In this document: one piece after another, positions 7,456 to 15,717 of the stretch
Numbering within the stretch: the stretch's first letter is position 1
How the letters are laid out: every line of letters begins with the position of its first letter
Assembly (NCBI GenBank): GCA_902785785.1
Contig: CADAAA010000005.1
Location: forward strand, 1-64,000
Direction: 5' to 3'
Source of the DNA: an uncultured Bacteroidia bacterium
GTDB taxonomy: Bacteria; Bacteroidota; Bacteroidia; Bacteroidales; UBA932
Length of the DNA stretch: 64,000 nucleotides
The notes under the pieces: generated by a model
Told to the model about the DNA's origin: nothing
Database searches by the model: none
The model's input: the letters and a program-made list of their open reading frames with translations, nothing else
Position numbers and translations under genes: made by a program

Positions 7456-9660
7456 ATGAAGAAGATCCTTGTTTGCTCGCTTCTTGCGGCGCTTTCTCTA
7501 AGTCTCTCCGCACAGGTGAAGGTCTCCGGCGACCGCATATCGGTCAATACTGACGGAATGTCCCTTGTCCTTAACGCGAGACAGGGGCAGCAGCTGCGTT
7601 TCGTGTATTTCGGCGCAAAGCTGTCTGACGCCGATGCCGAGGCTATCCAGTTCTCGGGCTTGCGTCCCATGAACGCATTTCCGGCCTACGGCCAGGGCGA
7701 GATCCGCGAGGACGCGATCGCCGTCACGCATGCTGACGGCAACATGTCGCTCGACCTTGCGGTAGAGTCGGTGTCCACCGATTCTTCGAAAGATGCTGAT
7801 GTCGTGGCCGTCACGCTCAAGGACAAGATTTACGATTTCCGTGTAAAGGTATTCTACAAGGCCTTCAAGGATGTCGACATGATCGAGACATGGACCGAGA
7901 TTATCAACGATGCCAAGAAGCCGGTCACCTTGAGGAAGTTCGATTCGGCTTTCCTGCCTTTCAGGGCCGGAGACGTCTGGGTGAGCCACCTTTATGGTAC
8001 CTGGGCCAACGAAGGCCGTCTCGTGCAGGAGCCGCTCAACCGCGGCACTTTGCGGATCGAGAACAAGGATGGCGTGCGCAACGCCCATACTTCCCATGCC
8101 GAGATCATGCTCTCCCTGGACGGCAAGCCTTCGGAGAATACCGGTGCAGTCATCGGAGCTGCCCTCTGCTACAGCGGCAACTATCATCTCGACATCGTAA
8201 CGAACGACTCCGACTATCACCGCCTGTTTGCCGGCATCTGCCCGGACAACAGCTATTTCACTCTAGGCAAAGGCGAGACCTTCCGCACTCCGGAGCTTGC
8301 CCTTACCTATTCCGATGAGGGCTTGAGCGGTGCATCCCGCAATTTCCACAGCTGGGCACGCGCCCACAAGATCATGCACGGTGACAAGGAACGCATGATA
8401 CTGCTGAACAGTTGGGAGGGTGTCTATTTCAACATCAACGAGCCCGGTATGGACCAGATGATGGCTGATATCGCCTCCATGGGCGGAGAGCTCTTCGTTA
8501 TGGACGACGGCTGGTTCGGAGACAAGTATCCCCGCCTGAACGACACCAGTTCGCTCGGAGACTGGGTAGTAGACAAGAACAAGCTTCCCAACGGCATCCA
8601 GGGCCTTGTCGATGCAGCGACCCGCCATGGCATCAAGTTCGGTATCTGGATCGAGCCTGAGATGGCCAACACCGTATCGGAGCTCTACGAGAAGCATCCC
8701 GACTGGATCATCAATGCTCCGGGACGCGATGTCGTCAAGGGGCGCGGCGGCAGCCAGGTCATCCTTGACCTGGGCAACCCCGCCGTGCAGGACTACGTCT
8801 TCGGTATCGTCGACGGGCTCATGACGAACTATCCCGGCATCGCTTACATCAAGTGGGACGCCAACATGTCCGTCAGCAGCCACGGCAGCTCATATCTCCC
8901 GGCCGACAGGCAGTCCGAACTCAACACACGCTACCATCAGGGATTTGCATCGGTATGCGACCGCATCCGTGCTAAGTATCCCGACCTGGTCATCCAGACC
9001 TGCGCCAGCGGCGGCGGACGGGCCAGCTACGGAGTCCTGCCCTGGTTCGACGAGTTCTGGGTAAGTGACAATACCGATGCCCTCCAGCGCATCTATATGC
9101 AGTGGGGCACCTCCTATTTCTTCCCGGCCATCACTATGGCGTCGCACATCAGCGCCGTACCCAACCATACCGTCCACCGCGTGACTCCGATCAAGTTCCG
9201 CATCGATGTGGCCATGAGCGGCCGTCTCGGCATGGAACTCCAGCCCAAGGACATGACGGAGGCTGAGATCGCGCAGTGCAGGCAGGCCATTGCCGACTAC
9301 AAGTCGGTACGTCCCGTCGTACAGTTCGGAGACATCTACCGTCTGGTATCTCCTTATGACAACCTCGGCATAGCTTCCTTGATGTATTGTTCGAAGGACA
9401 AGTCCGAGGCGGTCTTCTACTGGTGGAGGATCGACAATCTCTACGACAATCATCCGCCGCGCGTCAAGATGGCCGGACTTGATCCGGACAGGATGTACAA
9501 GGTGGTCGAGCTTGACAAGGCTCCCGGCCGTCCGCTGTCATTCGAAGGCAGGTCATTCAGCGGCGCTTTCCTGATGAACAACGGCCTCGAGATGCCCTTC
9601 AACTTCTCGAACGAGATGATGGGTTATTCCAGCCGCGTGCTGCACCTGATTGCGGAGTAG
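7456..9660 (+). CDS. GH36 family alpha-galactosidase
   Basis: This 734-residue secreted enzyme has a signal peptide ending in SLSAQ. An N-terminal beta-supersandwich is followed by the clan GH-D TIM barrel with FVMDDGWFG, GIWIEPEMAN, the nucleophile Asp468 in YIKWDAN and the acid/base Asp538 in SDNTDA. QTCASGGGR is the conserved substrate-binding loop. Length and motifs agree with bacterial tetrameric alpha-galactosidases (raffinose, galactomannan or arabinogalactan side chains). The presence of a signal peptide places it in the periplasm. It is the second gene of the operon: its ATG follows the GH2 stop by one base, and uxuA begins four bases after its stop. Confidence 0.93.
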   Translation: MKKILVCSLLAALSLSLSAQVKVSGDRISVNTDGMSLVLNARQGQQLRFVYFGAKLSDADAEAIQFSGLRPMNAFPAYGQGEIREDAIAVTHADGNMSLDLAVESVSTDSSKDADVVAVTLKDKIYDFRVKVFYKAFKDVDMIETWTEIINDAKKPVTLRKFDSAFLPFRAGDVWVSHLYGTWANEGRLVQEPLNRGTLRIENKDGVRNAHTSHAEIMLSLDGKPSENTGAVIGAALCYSGNYHLDIVTNDSDYHRLFAGICPDNSYFTLGKGETFRTPELALTYSDEGLSGASRNFHSWARAHKIMHGDKERMILLNSWEGVYFNINEPGMDQMMADIASMGGELFVMDDGWFGDKYPRLNDTSSLGDWVVDKNKLPNGIQGLVDAATRHGIKFGIWIEPEMANTVSELYEKHPDWIINAPGRDVVKGRGGSQVILDLGNPAVQDYVFGIVDGLMTNYPGIAYIKWDANMSVSSHGSSYLPADRQSELNTRYHQGFASVCDRIRAKYPDLVIQTCASGGGRASYGVLPWFDEFWVSDNTDALQRIYMQWGTSYFFPAITMASHISAVPNHTVHRVTPIKFRIDVAMSGRLGMELQPKDMTEAEIAQCRQAIADYKSVRPVVQFGDIYRLVSPYDNLGIASLMYCSKDKSEAVFYWWRIDNLYDNHPPRVKMAGLDPDRMYKVVELDKAPGRPLSFEGRSFSGAFLMNNGLEMPFNFSNEMMGYSSRVLHLIAE

Positions 9661-9663
9661 GAT

Positions 9664-10845
9664 ATGGAGAAGACCTGGAGATGGTTCGGCCCCAATGACA
9701 AGGTCACTCTCGATATGCTCCGGCAGATCGGAGTGGAGGGGATAGTCACTTCATTGCACAGTGTTCCGATCGGTGAGATCTGGACGGTGGAGGCTATACG
9801 CGCCGTGCAGGAGACAATCGCGTCCCACGACATGAGATGGTCTGTCGTCGAGAGCCTTCCTGTCAGTGAAGAGATAAAGTATGCAGGCCCGGGACGCGAC
9901 AGGCTCATCGAGAACTACAAGGTAAGCCTCGCCCATCTCGGCCAGTGCGGCATCCACACTGTCTGCTACAATTTCATGCCGGTGATCGACTGGATCCGCA
10001 CTGAACTCGAGTATCCTTTGGGAGATGGTACTTCCTCCCTGTATTTCGATTACATTCGCTTCGCCTATTTCGACCTGAAGATCCTCGCCCGCGAGGGGGC
10101 TGAAAAGGATTATTCCGATGATACGCTGGCGAAGGTCGAGGCCTTGGACCGAGTCATCACAGAAGATGAACGCCGGCATCTTGTGGATGTCATCATAGTC
10201 AAGACGCAGGGCTTCGTCAATGCCAATTTCAGGGATGACGATGACGCCCCGGTACGGACATTCAAGGCTTTAATGGCTCTGTATGACGGTATTACGAAGG
10301 AGAAACTCCGCGAGAACCTCGTTTACTTCCTCCGTGCCATCATGCCTGTCTGCGAGGAATATGGCATGCAGATGTGCATACATCCAGACGATCCGCCGAT
10401 GCCGGTCCTCGGACTGCCGCGGATCGTGACGGATGAGGAAGACATAGCATGGATGCTTGATGCCGTGGACAATCCGCTCAACGGCCTGACCTTCTGTGCA
10501 GGGTCGCTATCGTCGGGCGCACACAACGATGTTGTCCGCATGGCCCGACGCTTCGCTCCGCGCACACGTTTCGTGCATCTGCGCAGCTGCGATGTTTTCG
10601 ATAACGGCAACTTCATAGAAGCTCCGCATACAGCGGGACGGGCCAATCTGGTCGAGCTGGTGCGTATCTTTGAGAAACAGGACCCCACCCTTCCTTTCAG
10701 GGTAGACCATGGCAAGACCATGCTCGGGGACGAGAAGGTCGGGTACAACCCCGGCTACAGTTTCCATGGCCGCATGCTTGCCCTCGGCCAGGTCGAGGGG
10801 ATGATGGCGGCAGTACGTGACGAAATCAAAAACCAATTAATCTGA
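9664..10845 (+). CDS. uxuA: D-mannonate dehydratase
   Basis: This 393-residue cytoplasmic enzyme converts D-mannonate to 2-keto-3-deoxy-D-gluconate in hexuronate breakdown (EC 4.2.1.8). The N-terminus (TWRWFGPND) and the conserved metal-site segment MCIHPDDPP are typical of UxuA, and the length is right. It follows GH36 by three bases and precedes the SDR oxidoreductase by seven. The two enzymes therefore make consecutive steps (fructuronate to mannonate to KDG) in one transcript with two glycosidases. That points to a uronic-acid-bearing substrate. No uronate isomerase (UxaC) or KDG kinase/aldolase is present in the window. Confidence 0.95.
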   Translation: MEKTWRWFGPNDKVTLDMLRQIGVEGIVTSLHSVPIGEIWTVEAIRAVQETIASHDMRWSVVESLPVSEEIKYAGPGRDRLIENYKVSLAHLGQCGIHTVCYNFMPVIDWIRTELEYPLGDGTSSLYFDYIRFAYFDLKILAREGAEKDYSDDTLAKVEALDRVITEDERRHLVDVIIVKTQGFVNANFRDDDDAPVRTFKALMALYDGITKEKLRENLVYFLRAIMPVCEEYGMQMCIHPDDPPMPVLGLPRIVTDEEDIAWMLDAVDNPLNGLTFCAGSLSSGAHNDVVRMARRFAPRTRFVHLRSCDVFDNGNFIEAPHTAGRANLVELVRIFEKQDPTLPFRVDHGKTMLGDEKVGYNPGYSFHGRMLALGQVEGMMAAVRDEIKNQLI

Positions 10846-10852
10846 TAGATAA

Positions 10853-11668
10853 ATGAATGAGATGTTTTCAGTAGAAGGCAAGGTGGCCGTCATCACCGGA
10901 GCGGCCGGTGCTTTGGGAGGGTCGCTTGCCCGCCATTTCGCTTCCCAGGGAGCTGACGTGATAGCCCTGGTCCACAGGCCTGAACAGGTCGAACCCGTAG
11001 TCGAGCAGCTGCGCGCGCTTGGAGGCAATCCTTGCGGTTATGCATGTAACGTGATGGAGACGGCGGCCGTGAAGGCCATCGCAGACGAGGTGGTCGCAAC
11101 CCGGGGAAGGGTAGACATACTTATCAACGTAGCAGGCGGCAATGTCCCCGGCGCCACCATCATGCCTGACCAGAATTTCTGGGACATGAAACTTGAGGAT
11201 TGGGAGAAGGTGCTGAGCCTGAATCTCAATGGGACCGTTTATCCCTGCCACGTCTTCACTGAGGTCTTTGCCAAGCAGGGCTACGGCTGTATCCTAAACA
11301 TTTCTTCCATGGCTGCCTATGATGCGTTGTCGCGCGTAGCAGGCTATGGCGCTGCCAAGGAAGGCGTCTCGAACTTCACCCGCTGGCTCGCCCAGGAGAT
11401 GGCCATCAAGTATGGTGAGAAGATCCGCGTGAACGCGCTGGCCCCCGGCTTCTTCATCGGCAAGCAGAACCGTGCGGCCCTGCTCAACCCTGACGGAAGC
11501 CTGACCGAGCGTTCCGTGAAGGTGATAGCCAAAACTCCCATGCGCCGTTTCGGTGACCTGACCGAGCTCAACGGTGCAGCGCAGTTCCTTTGCAGCGACG
11601 CCGCAACTTTCGTTACCGGTGTCGTGCTTCCTGTCGACGGCGGTTTCAGCTCTTTCAGCGGAATTTAA
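10853..11668 (+). CDS. uxuB: SDR-family D-mannonate oxidoreductase (fructuronate reductase)
   Basis: This 271-residue short-chain dehydrogenase has the Rossmann glycine motif GAAGALGG near the N-terminus, NVAGGN at the end of beta-4, the catalytic Ser in LNISSMAAY and the YGAAK Tyr-Lys pair. A C-terminal DGGF closes the fold. SDR-type proteins next to UxuA replace the classical long-chain UxuB in Bacteroidetes and reduce fructuronate to mannonate; the assignment rests on this context. A KduD-like role is the alternative. The last four bases overlap the 3' end of the convergent glycerate kinase gene. Confidence 0.8.
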   Translation: MNEMFSVEGKVAVITGAAGALGGSLARHFASQGADVIALVHRPEQVEPVVEQLRALGGNPCGYACNVMETAAVKAIADEVVATRGRVDILINVAGGNVPGATIMPDQNFWDMKLEDWEKVLSLNLNGTVYPCHVFTEVFAKQGYGCILNISSMAAYDALSRVAGYGAAKEGVSNFTRWLAQEMAIKYGEKIRVNALAPGFFIGKQNRAALLNPDGSLTERSVKVIAKTPMRRFGDLTELNGAAQFLCSDAATFVTGVVLPVDGGFSSFSGI

Positions 11669-12681
11669 ACAAGACGGCTGCCGGCTTCGGCCAGTCTGCC
11701 ATAAGCATAATCCCGGTCAAGGGCCTTCTCCAGAGGTACATTGTCCGGGGTTATCTGTATTATTGTGTCGAAGAGGGATTGGGGGACGGTGAGCTCGTTA
11801 CGGCCGGTCATGGCGATGACGCGAAGCGTAGGGGAGAATGCTTTTGCGCGGCGTGCGACGACTGATGGGAGTTTGCCCTGCAGGGTCTGGTTGTCGATGC
11901 GGCCTTCGCCGGTGATGACTAGTGACGCTCCTTCAAGGTGATGCTCAAAGCGTAGGATGTCGAGGACGGCGTCGGCGCCGGGCTTCAGGTCGCCGCCTAG
12001 GACTGCCCAAAGGGCTCCGGCCATGCCGCCGGCGGCGCCGCTGCCCGGCTTTGTCAGGACATCACGGCCCATCACGGTGCGGTACTGTCCAGCCAGTTCC
12101 CGAAGCCTCTCGTCGAGAATGGCGACCTGATCCGCTTTTACGCCTTTCTGCGGGCCGTATACGGCTGTGGCGCCCTCCGGGCCGCAGAAAGGTGCTGTGA
12201 CGTCACAGAGACCAATGAAACGGCAATCCTGCCATAGCTCGCGCACGCTTTCCATGGCTTCCAGCATCCCTTTCCCGCCGTCATTCGTACCCGTGCCTCC
12301 GAAACCTATGTAGATATCCCTGGCTCCGCGTCGGATCGCATCTACGATCAACTCGCCGGTGCCTATGCTGCTCGCTCGCAGGGGGTCGAGTTCATCAGGA
12401 CTCATCAGCGTGAGTCCGCTTGCTGCAGCACTTTCGATGACGGCCGTCCGGCCTGCAAGGCCGTATGAGGCCTCGATCGTACGACCCAGCGGGTCGTGGA
12501 CGTGCGCCCTGACGGACTCTCCGCCAAGCGCGTCCGTCAGGACTGAAGCGAGGCCCTCGCCCCCGTCGGAGACGGGCAGCACGACGGTGTCGTGTCCTGC
12601 GATGCCCTCCGCGACAGCGGCGGCCGCCTCGGCTGAACTGAGGCATCCCTTGAAGGAATCGATTGCTATGACAGCTTTCAT
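11665..12681 (-). CDS. glxK: glycerate 2-kinase (GarK/GlxK type)
   Basis: This 338-residue cytoplasmic kinase phosphorylates D-glycerate. The N-terminal AIDSFKGCLSS and the GSGAAGGMAGAL loop are signatures of the type I glycerate kinase family. It is somewhat shorter than the roughly 380 residues usual for the family. It is the last gene of the long minus-strand run and overlaps the upstream ArnT-like gene by four bases. It also overlaps the convergent SDR gene by four bases. Its link to the membrane-glycosylation genes is not obvious; it may simply be a passenger at the operon end. Confidence 0.88.
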   Translation of the reverse strand: MKAVIAIDSFKGCLSSAEAAAAVAEGIAGHDTVVLPVSDGGEGLASVLTDALGGESVRAHVHDPLGRTIEASYGLAGRTAVIESAAASGLTLMSPDELDPLRASSIGTGELIVDAIRRGARDIYIGFGGTGTNDGGKGMLEAMESVRELWQDCRFIGLCDVTAPFCGPEGATAVYGPQKGVKADQVAILDERLRELAGQYRTVMGRDVLTKPGSGAAGGMAGALWAVLGGDLKPGADAVLDILRFEHHLEGASLVITGEGRIDNQTLQGKLPSVVARRAKAFSPTLRVIAMTGRNELTVPQSLFDTIIQITPDNVPLEKALDRDYAYGRLAEAGSRLV

Positions 12682-14354
12682 TTGGAACGGCGGGCTCTGC
12701 GGGCTTGCTTGCCGGACTGCTTCTTGTTCAATGGATCAAGGTTGCAGACAGCGTAGGGACCGCAGTATTCCAGGTCGAGGTTTTCGAGATACTGCCCGAG
12801 CGCTTCGGACTCTCCGAAGGCTTTCATGGGCAGGATGAGTGTTCCCTCTTTCGGGGCCAGGAGCAGGAACGAATCTATGTCGTCCCCGAGGTTGTAAACA
12901 TCGCGCCCAAGATATACGTCCATGTTTTCCGGCCTGTGCACCTTCAGTGTGTAGACCTGGCCGCTGTCAGGGACAAGCTTGCAGAGATTGCCGTAACCGA
13001 CATAGTCGTTGATGGCCGGCATCTTGAACGACACCAGGAAAAGGGCGACGAGAAGCGACACGGAAACCGCTCCGACAGGTTTCTCCCAGGCCCCTTTGTA
13101 TTTTGATGAGGCAACCAGTCCCTTGATTCCCCCATAGGCCAGCACCAATCCTCCTGCCAGGATCAGGGGCGACTTGAGGAAGGGGAAATCGGCAAGCTCT
13201 GACAGCTTCGGAACCGTGATGCAGGCGAAAGAAACGAGTGCGGCTGCCAATCCTATGAGCGTGGCAAGGATAGTTGCGAAAAGTATTGCCGCAGACTGCC
13301 AGCCGTTCCAACCCTTGCGATGCACGACTGCAGGCCAGAGGTAAACGGCAAAGGGGAAAACAGGCGCAAGATAGATCGCCAGCTTTGAGCTGAAGCAACT
13401 GAGCATCACGAAGATAGTAATGCCGGTGAGGGCGAGGAAACGCTCGTATCCGGAAGGGAGCGTTTCACTACCGCCCTTCTTGATGAGGCCGGTGACAAGG
13501 GTGGGGACTGTCGAGAGGCACCAAGGAGCCATGACAGCCCAGATCAGCCCCAGATAGAACCATACCGGAGCCTTGTGATGGAAAGAATTGACGGCCCGGT
13601 CTACTGTCTGATGGAACAGCAGGTTGTTGAGATATCCGGTCCCTCCTTCGAGGAAGACACCGGTGAACCAGACGGCGCAAAGGACTGCGAGCACTACCCA
13701 GAAAACGACGCCCAGATATTTCCCGATATCCTTCCAACGTTTCGAGGCGCCGAGGTATACCAGGATGGCGAGCGGGGGTACAAGGACTCCGACCGGCCCC
13801 TTGGTGAACAACGCCATGAAGGTGTAAAACGGCAGCAGGAGTCTCTGCCCGGCTTCATTGCCGATACCGTTGTCCCATCTCCAGAAAGCCCACAGAGCCA
13901 GTACGATCCACATGCACATCATCATGTCCATGCGGAGGAAAACCGTCATTCCAAGGAACAGGCCTGTCGTCGCAAGCATCAATGCCACGGCAGCCCTCTG
14001 CCGCGATGTGAAAACATCGGGATATGCGGTGCGGAGCCATTTGTCCATTACGGCGATGATGACACACGCCGGGATGAAGGACAGCATGGAAAGGGCATAC
14101 ATGAAGTGTCCGCCGAACAATACCTTGCACAGCATCATCAACCAGAAATAGAACGGAGGCTTGTCCGCATAGTCCTGCCCCTGGTTCGTAAAAACGAGGA
14201 CGTGGCCTTGCTCCAGGGCTTCATCCACGATGCTGATATACCGCAGTTCGTTGGACGGGGAATAATCCCTCAGGGCCATTACGGGGGAGAGGGTGAGCAG
14301 CATCAGCAGTATGACGGCCAGTATGGGGTGTTTGTCAATCAGCTTCTTGATCAT
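12678..14354 (-). CDS. ArnT-like (GT39/GT83) polyprenyl-phosphate sugar glycosyltransferase
   Basis: This 558-residue protein has about twelve membrane helices. The first periplasmic loop carries the acidic start (LRDYSPSNELRY) and the QDYADKPPFYFWL segment typical of the PMT/ArnT superfamily, which moves a sugar from a polyprenyl-phosphate carrier to lipid A or another envelope acceptor. A basic C-terminal tail (KQARRARRSK) lies in the cytoplasm. The gene overlaps LAB_N upstream by 20 bases and glycerate kinase downstream by four. Together with the GT2 and LAB_N genes it forms a plausible lipid-glycosylation trio: GT2 would charge the carrier and this enzyme would transfer. Donor and acceptor are unknown. 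Confidence 0.8.
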   Translation of the reverse strand: MIKKLIDKHPILAVILLMLLTLSPVMALRDYSPSNELRYISIVDEALEQGHVLVFTNQGQDYADKPPFYFWLMMLCKVLFGGHFMYALSMLSFIPACVIIAVMDKWLRTAYPDVFTSRQRAAVALMLATTGLFLGMTVFLRMDMMMCMWIVLALWAFWRWDNGIGNEAGQRLLLPFYTFMALFTKGPVGVLVPPLAILVYLGASKRWKDIGKYLGVVFWVVLAVLCAVWFTGVFLEGGTGYLNNLLFHQTVDRAVNSFHHKAPVWFYLGLIWAVMAPWCLSTVPTLVTGLIKKGGSETLPSGYERFLALTGITIFVMLSCFSSKLAIYLAPVFPFAVYLWPAVVHRKGWNGWQSAAILFATILATLIGLAAALVSFACITVPKLSELADFPFLKSPLILAGGLVLAYGGIKGLVASSKYKGAWEKPVGAVSVSLLVALFLVSFKMPAINDYVGYGNLCKLVPDSGQVYTLKVHRPENMDVYLGRDVYNLGDDIDSFLLLAPKEGTLILPMKAFGESEALGQYLENLDLEYCGPYAVCNLDPLNKKQSGKQARRARRSK

Positions 14355-14979
14355 GCTTTCTGTCGTATTTCAGGGCTATCATGATATTGCGGATGGAGAC
14401 GAAGATGCCGAGCTGCCCGATGATCAGCACCCAGTCGTGACGTATGGCCCCGTAGGTGATGATCATTATCGAACCGATGACAGCGATGATCCAGAAGCCG
14501 AGGGGCAGCATGGACTCCTTGTGACGGACGCTGTATATCCACTGGTAGATGAACCTCGACTTGAACGTGAACTGGCCTGCCATGCCGAAGAGTATGAGGC
14601 CAAGGGGCAGGCCCTCGTCCTGGAAGTAATTCTCCGCAAAGCGGGGTATATCGTGCATTAGAATGAACAACGCTGCGACCGGGATCATGGCCTGAACGAT
14701 GGGAACGAAGCGGGGGAGCCTGTCATACAGTCCCTTAGCCTTGATGTTCCACATGTAGATGTAGAAGGTGAGGAATTCTCCGAAGATGATGGCGAAATCG
14801 TTCCGCAGGCATCCGTACAGGAACATTATCATCGACCCGATGGTGCTGAACACCCAGAAGAGTGCAGGCGACTCGACCCTCTTGTTCTTTTCGGACAGGT
14901 ACCACTGTACGAATATCCGCCCGAAATAGAATATCTGGGCGGACAATCCTATGCAGTATATCCAGAACGGGCTGTCCAT
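14335..14979 (-). CDS. LAB_N (lipid A biosynthesis N-terminal) domain membrane protein
   Basis: This 214-residue protein has about six membrane helices in two similar halves. Each half has the LAB_N pattern: FYFGRIFVQWYLSEKNKRVESPALFWVFS near the N-terminus, and FTFKSRFIYQWIYSVRHKESMLPLGFW further on in abbreviated form. LAB_N is known as the N-terminal domain of some LpxB proteins and as stand-alone small membrane proteins beside GT2/ArnT-type genes, where a carrier-lipid flipping or helper role has been suggested. It starts three bases after the GT2 stop and overlaps the ArnT-like gene by 20 bases. The exact function is unknown. Confidence 0.8.
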   Translation of the reverse strand: MDSPFWIYCIGLSAQIFYFGRIFVQWYLSEKNKRVESPALFWVFSTIGSMIMFLYGCLRNDFAIIFGEFLTFYIYMWNIKAKGLYDRLPRFVPIVQAMIPVAALFILMHDIPRFAENYFQDEGLPLGLILFGMAGQFTFKSRFIYQWIYSVRHKESMLPLGFWIIAVIGSIMIITYGAIRHDWVLIIGQLGIFVSIRNIMIALKYDRKHDQEAD

Positions 14980-14982
14980 GGG

Positions 14983-15717
14983 CTAAACGAGATCTGTCTC
15001 GCCGACTTTGTAGTTGATGTAGCGGGGCTTCATCCAACGGTATGCGAAGCAGTCGGCAAAGGGGCCGGCAAGGCGGTTCCACAGGTGGAATTTGGATTTG
15101 CCCGCGGTACGCGGGAAATGCCTCACCGGGACCTGTTTGTAGCAGCCTCCGTCCTGAAGGAGGATGAGGGCGGGGAGGAATCGGTGCATACCCTTGAAAA
15201 GGGGAAGCCGCTTCGCTGCGTCGGTGTGAAGGACCTTGAGGGGGCATCCGGTATCAGTGGCGCCGTCATGGGTCATCATCCTCCGGAAACCATTTGCGAA
15301 CTTCGACTGGAAACGCTTGAAAGGCGTATCCTTGCGGTTTGCCCTGATGCCGGTGACCATCGTGTAGTCAGCAATGTGCTCAAGCAGGAGGTTGAAGTCC
15401 TCCGGAGACGTCTGCAAATCCGCATCCATGTAGCCGAGATACTCCGACTCGGTATAGTCGATACCTGCCTTCAGGGCAGCACTGAGTCCGGCATTCCTGA
15501 CAAACCCGATATGGAAGAAATCCGGATTGCGCGAACAGACCTCGCGTATGCGCTCTGCACTGGCATCAGTCGATCCGTCGTTGACGAAAAGCACGCAAGC
15601 TTTCTCCCTGCATTCCGGCAGGAAGGCTGAGAGACGCTTCTCCAGGGTGTACATGTTGTCTTCCTCGTTGAAAACGGGGACTATGATGGTAAATCTGTAT
15701 CCGGCTGTCTTGTTCAT
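14983..15717 (-). CDS. GT2 family glycosyltransferase (dolichyl/undecaprenyl-phosphate sugar synthase-like)
   Basis: The protein has 244 residues from the ATG at 15717. The frame is open upstream to 15801, but the chosen start overlaps the preceding stop as ATGA, the coupling seen throughout this run. The GT-A fold shows FTIIVPVFNEEDN, VNDGSTD and YMDADLQTSPED (the DxD metal site), and the Arg/Lys-rich C-terminal part fits ArnC/DPM1-type enzymes that load a sugar onto a polyprenyl phosphate. No C-terminal membrane helices are evident. It probably supplies the lipid-linked sugar used by the ArnT-like protein two genes downstream. Confidence 0.82.
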   Translation of the reverse strand: MNKTAGYRFTIIVPVFNEEDNMYTLEKRLSAFLPECREKACVLFVNDGSTDASAERIREVCSRNPDFFHIGFVRNAGLSAALKAGIDYTESEYLGYMDADLQTSPEDFNLLLEHIADYTMVTGIRANRKDTPFKRFQSKFANGFRRMMTHDGATDTGCPLKVLHTDAAKRLPLFKGMHRFLPALILLQDGGCYKQVPVRHFPRTAGKSKFHLWNRLAGPFADCFAYRWMKPRYINYKVGETDLV

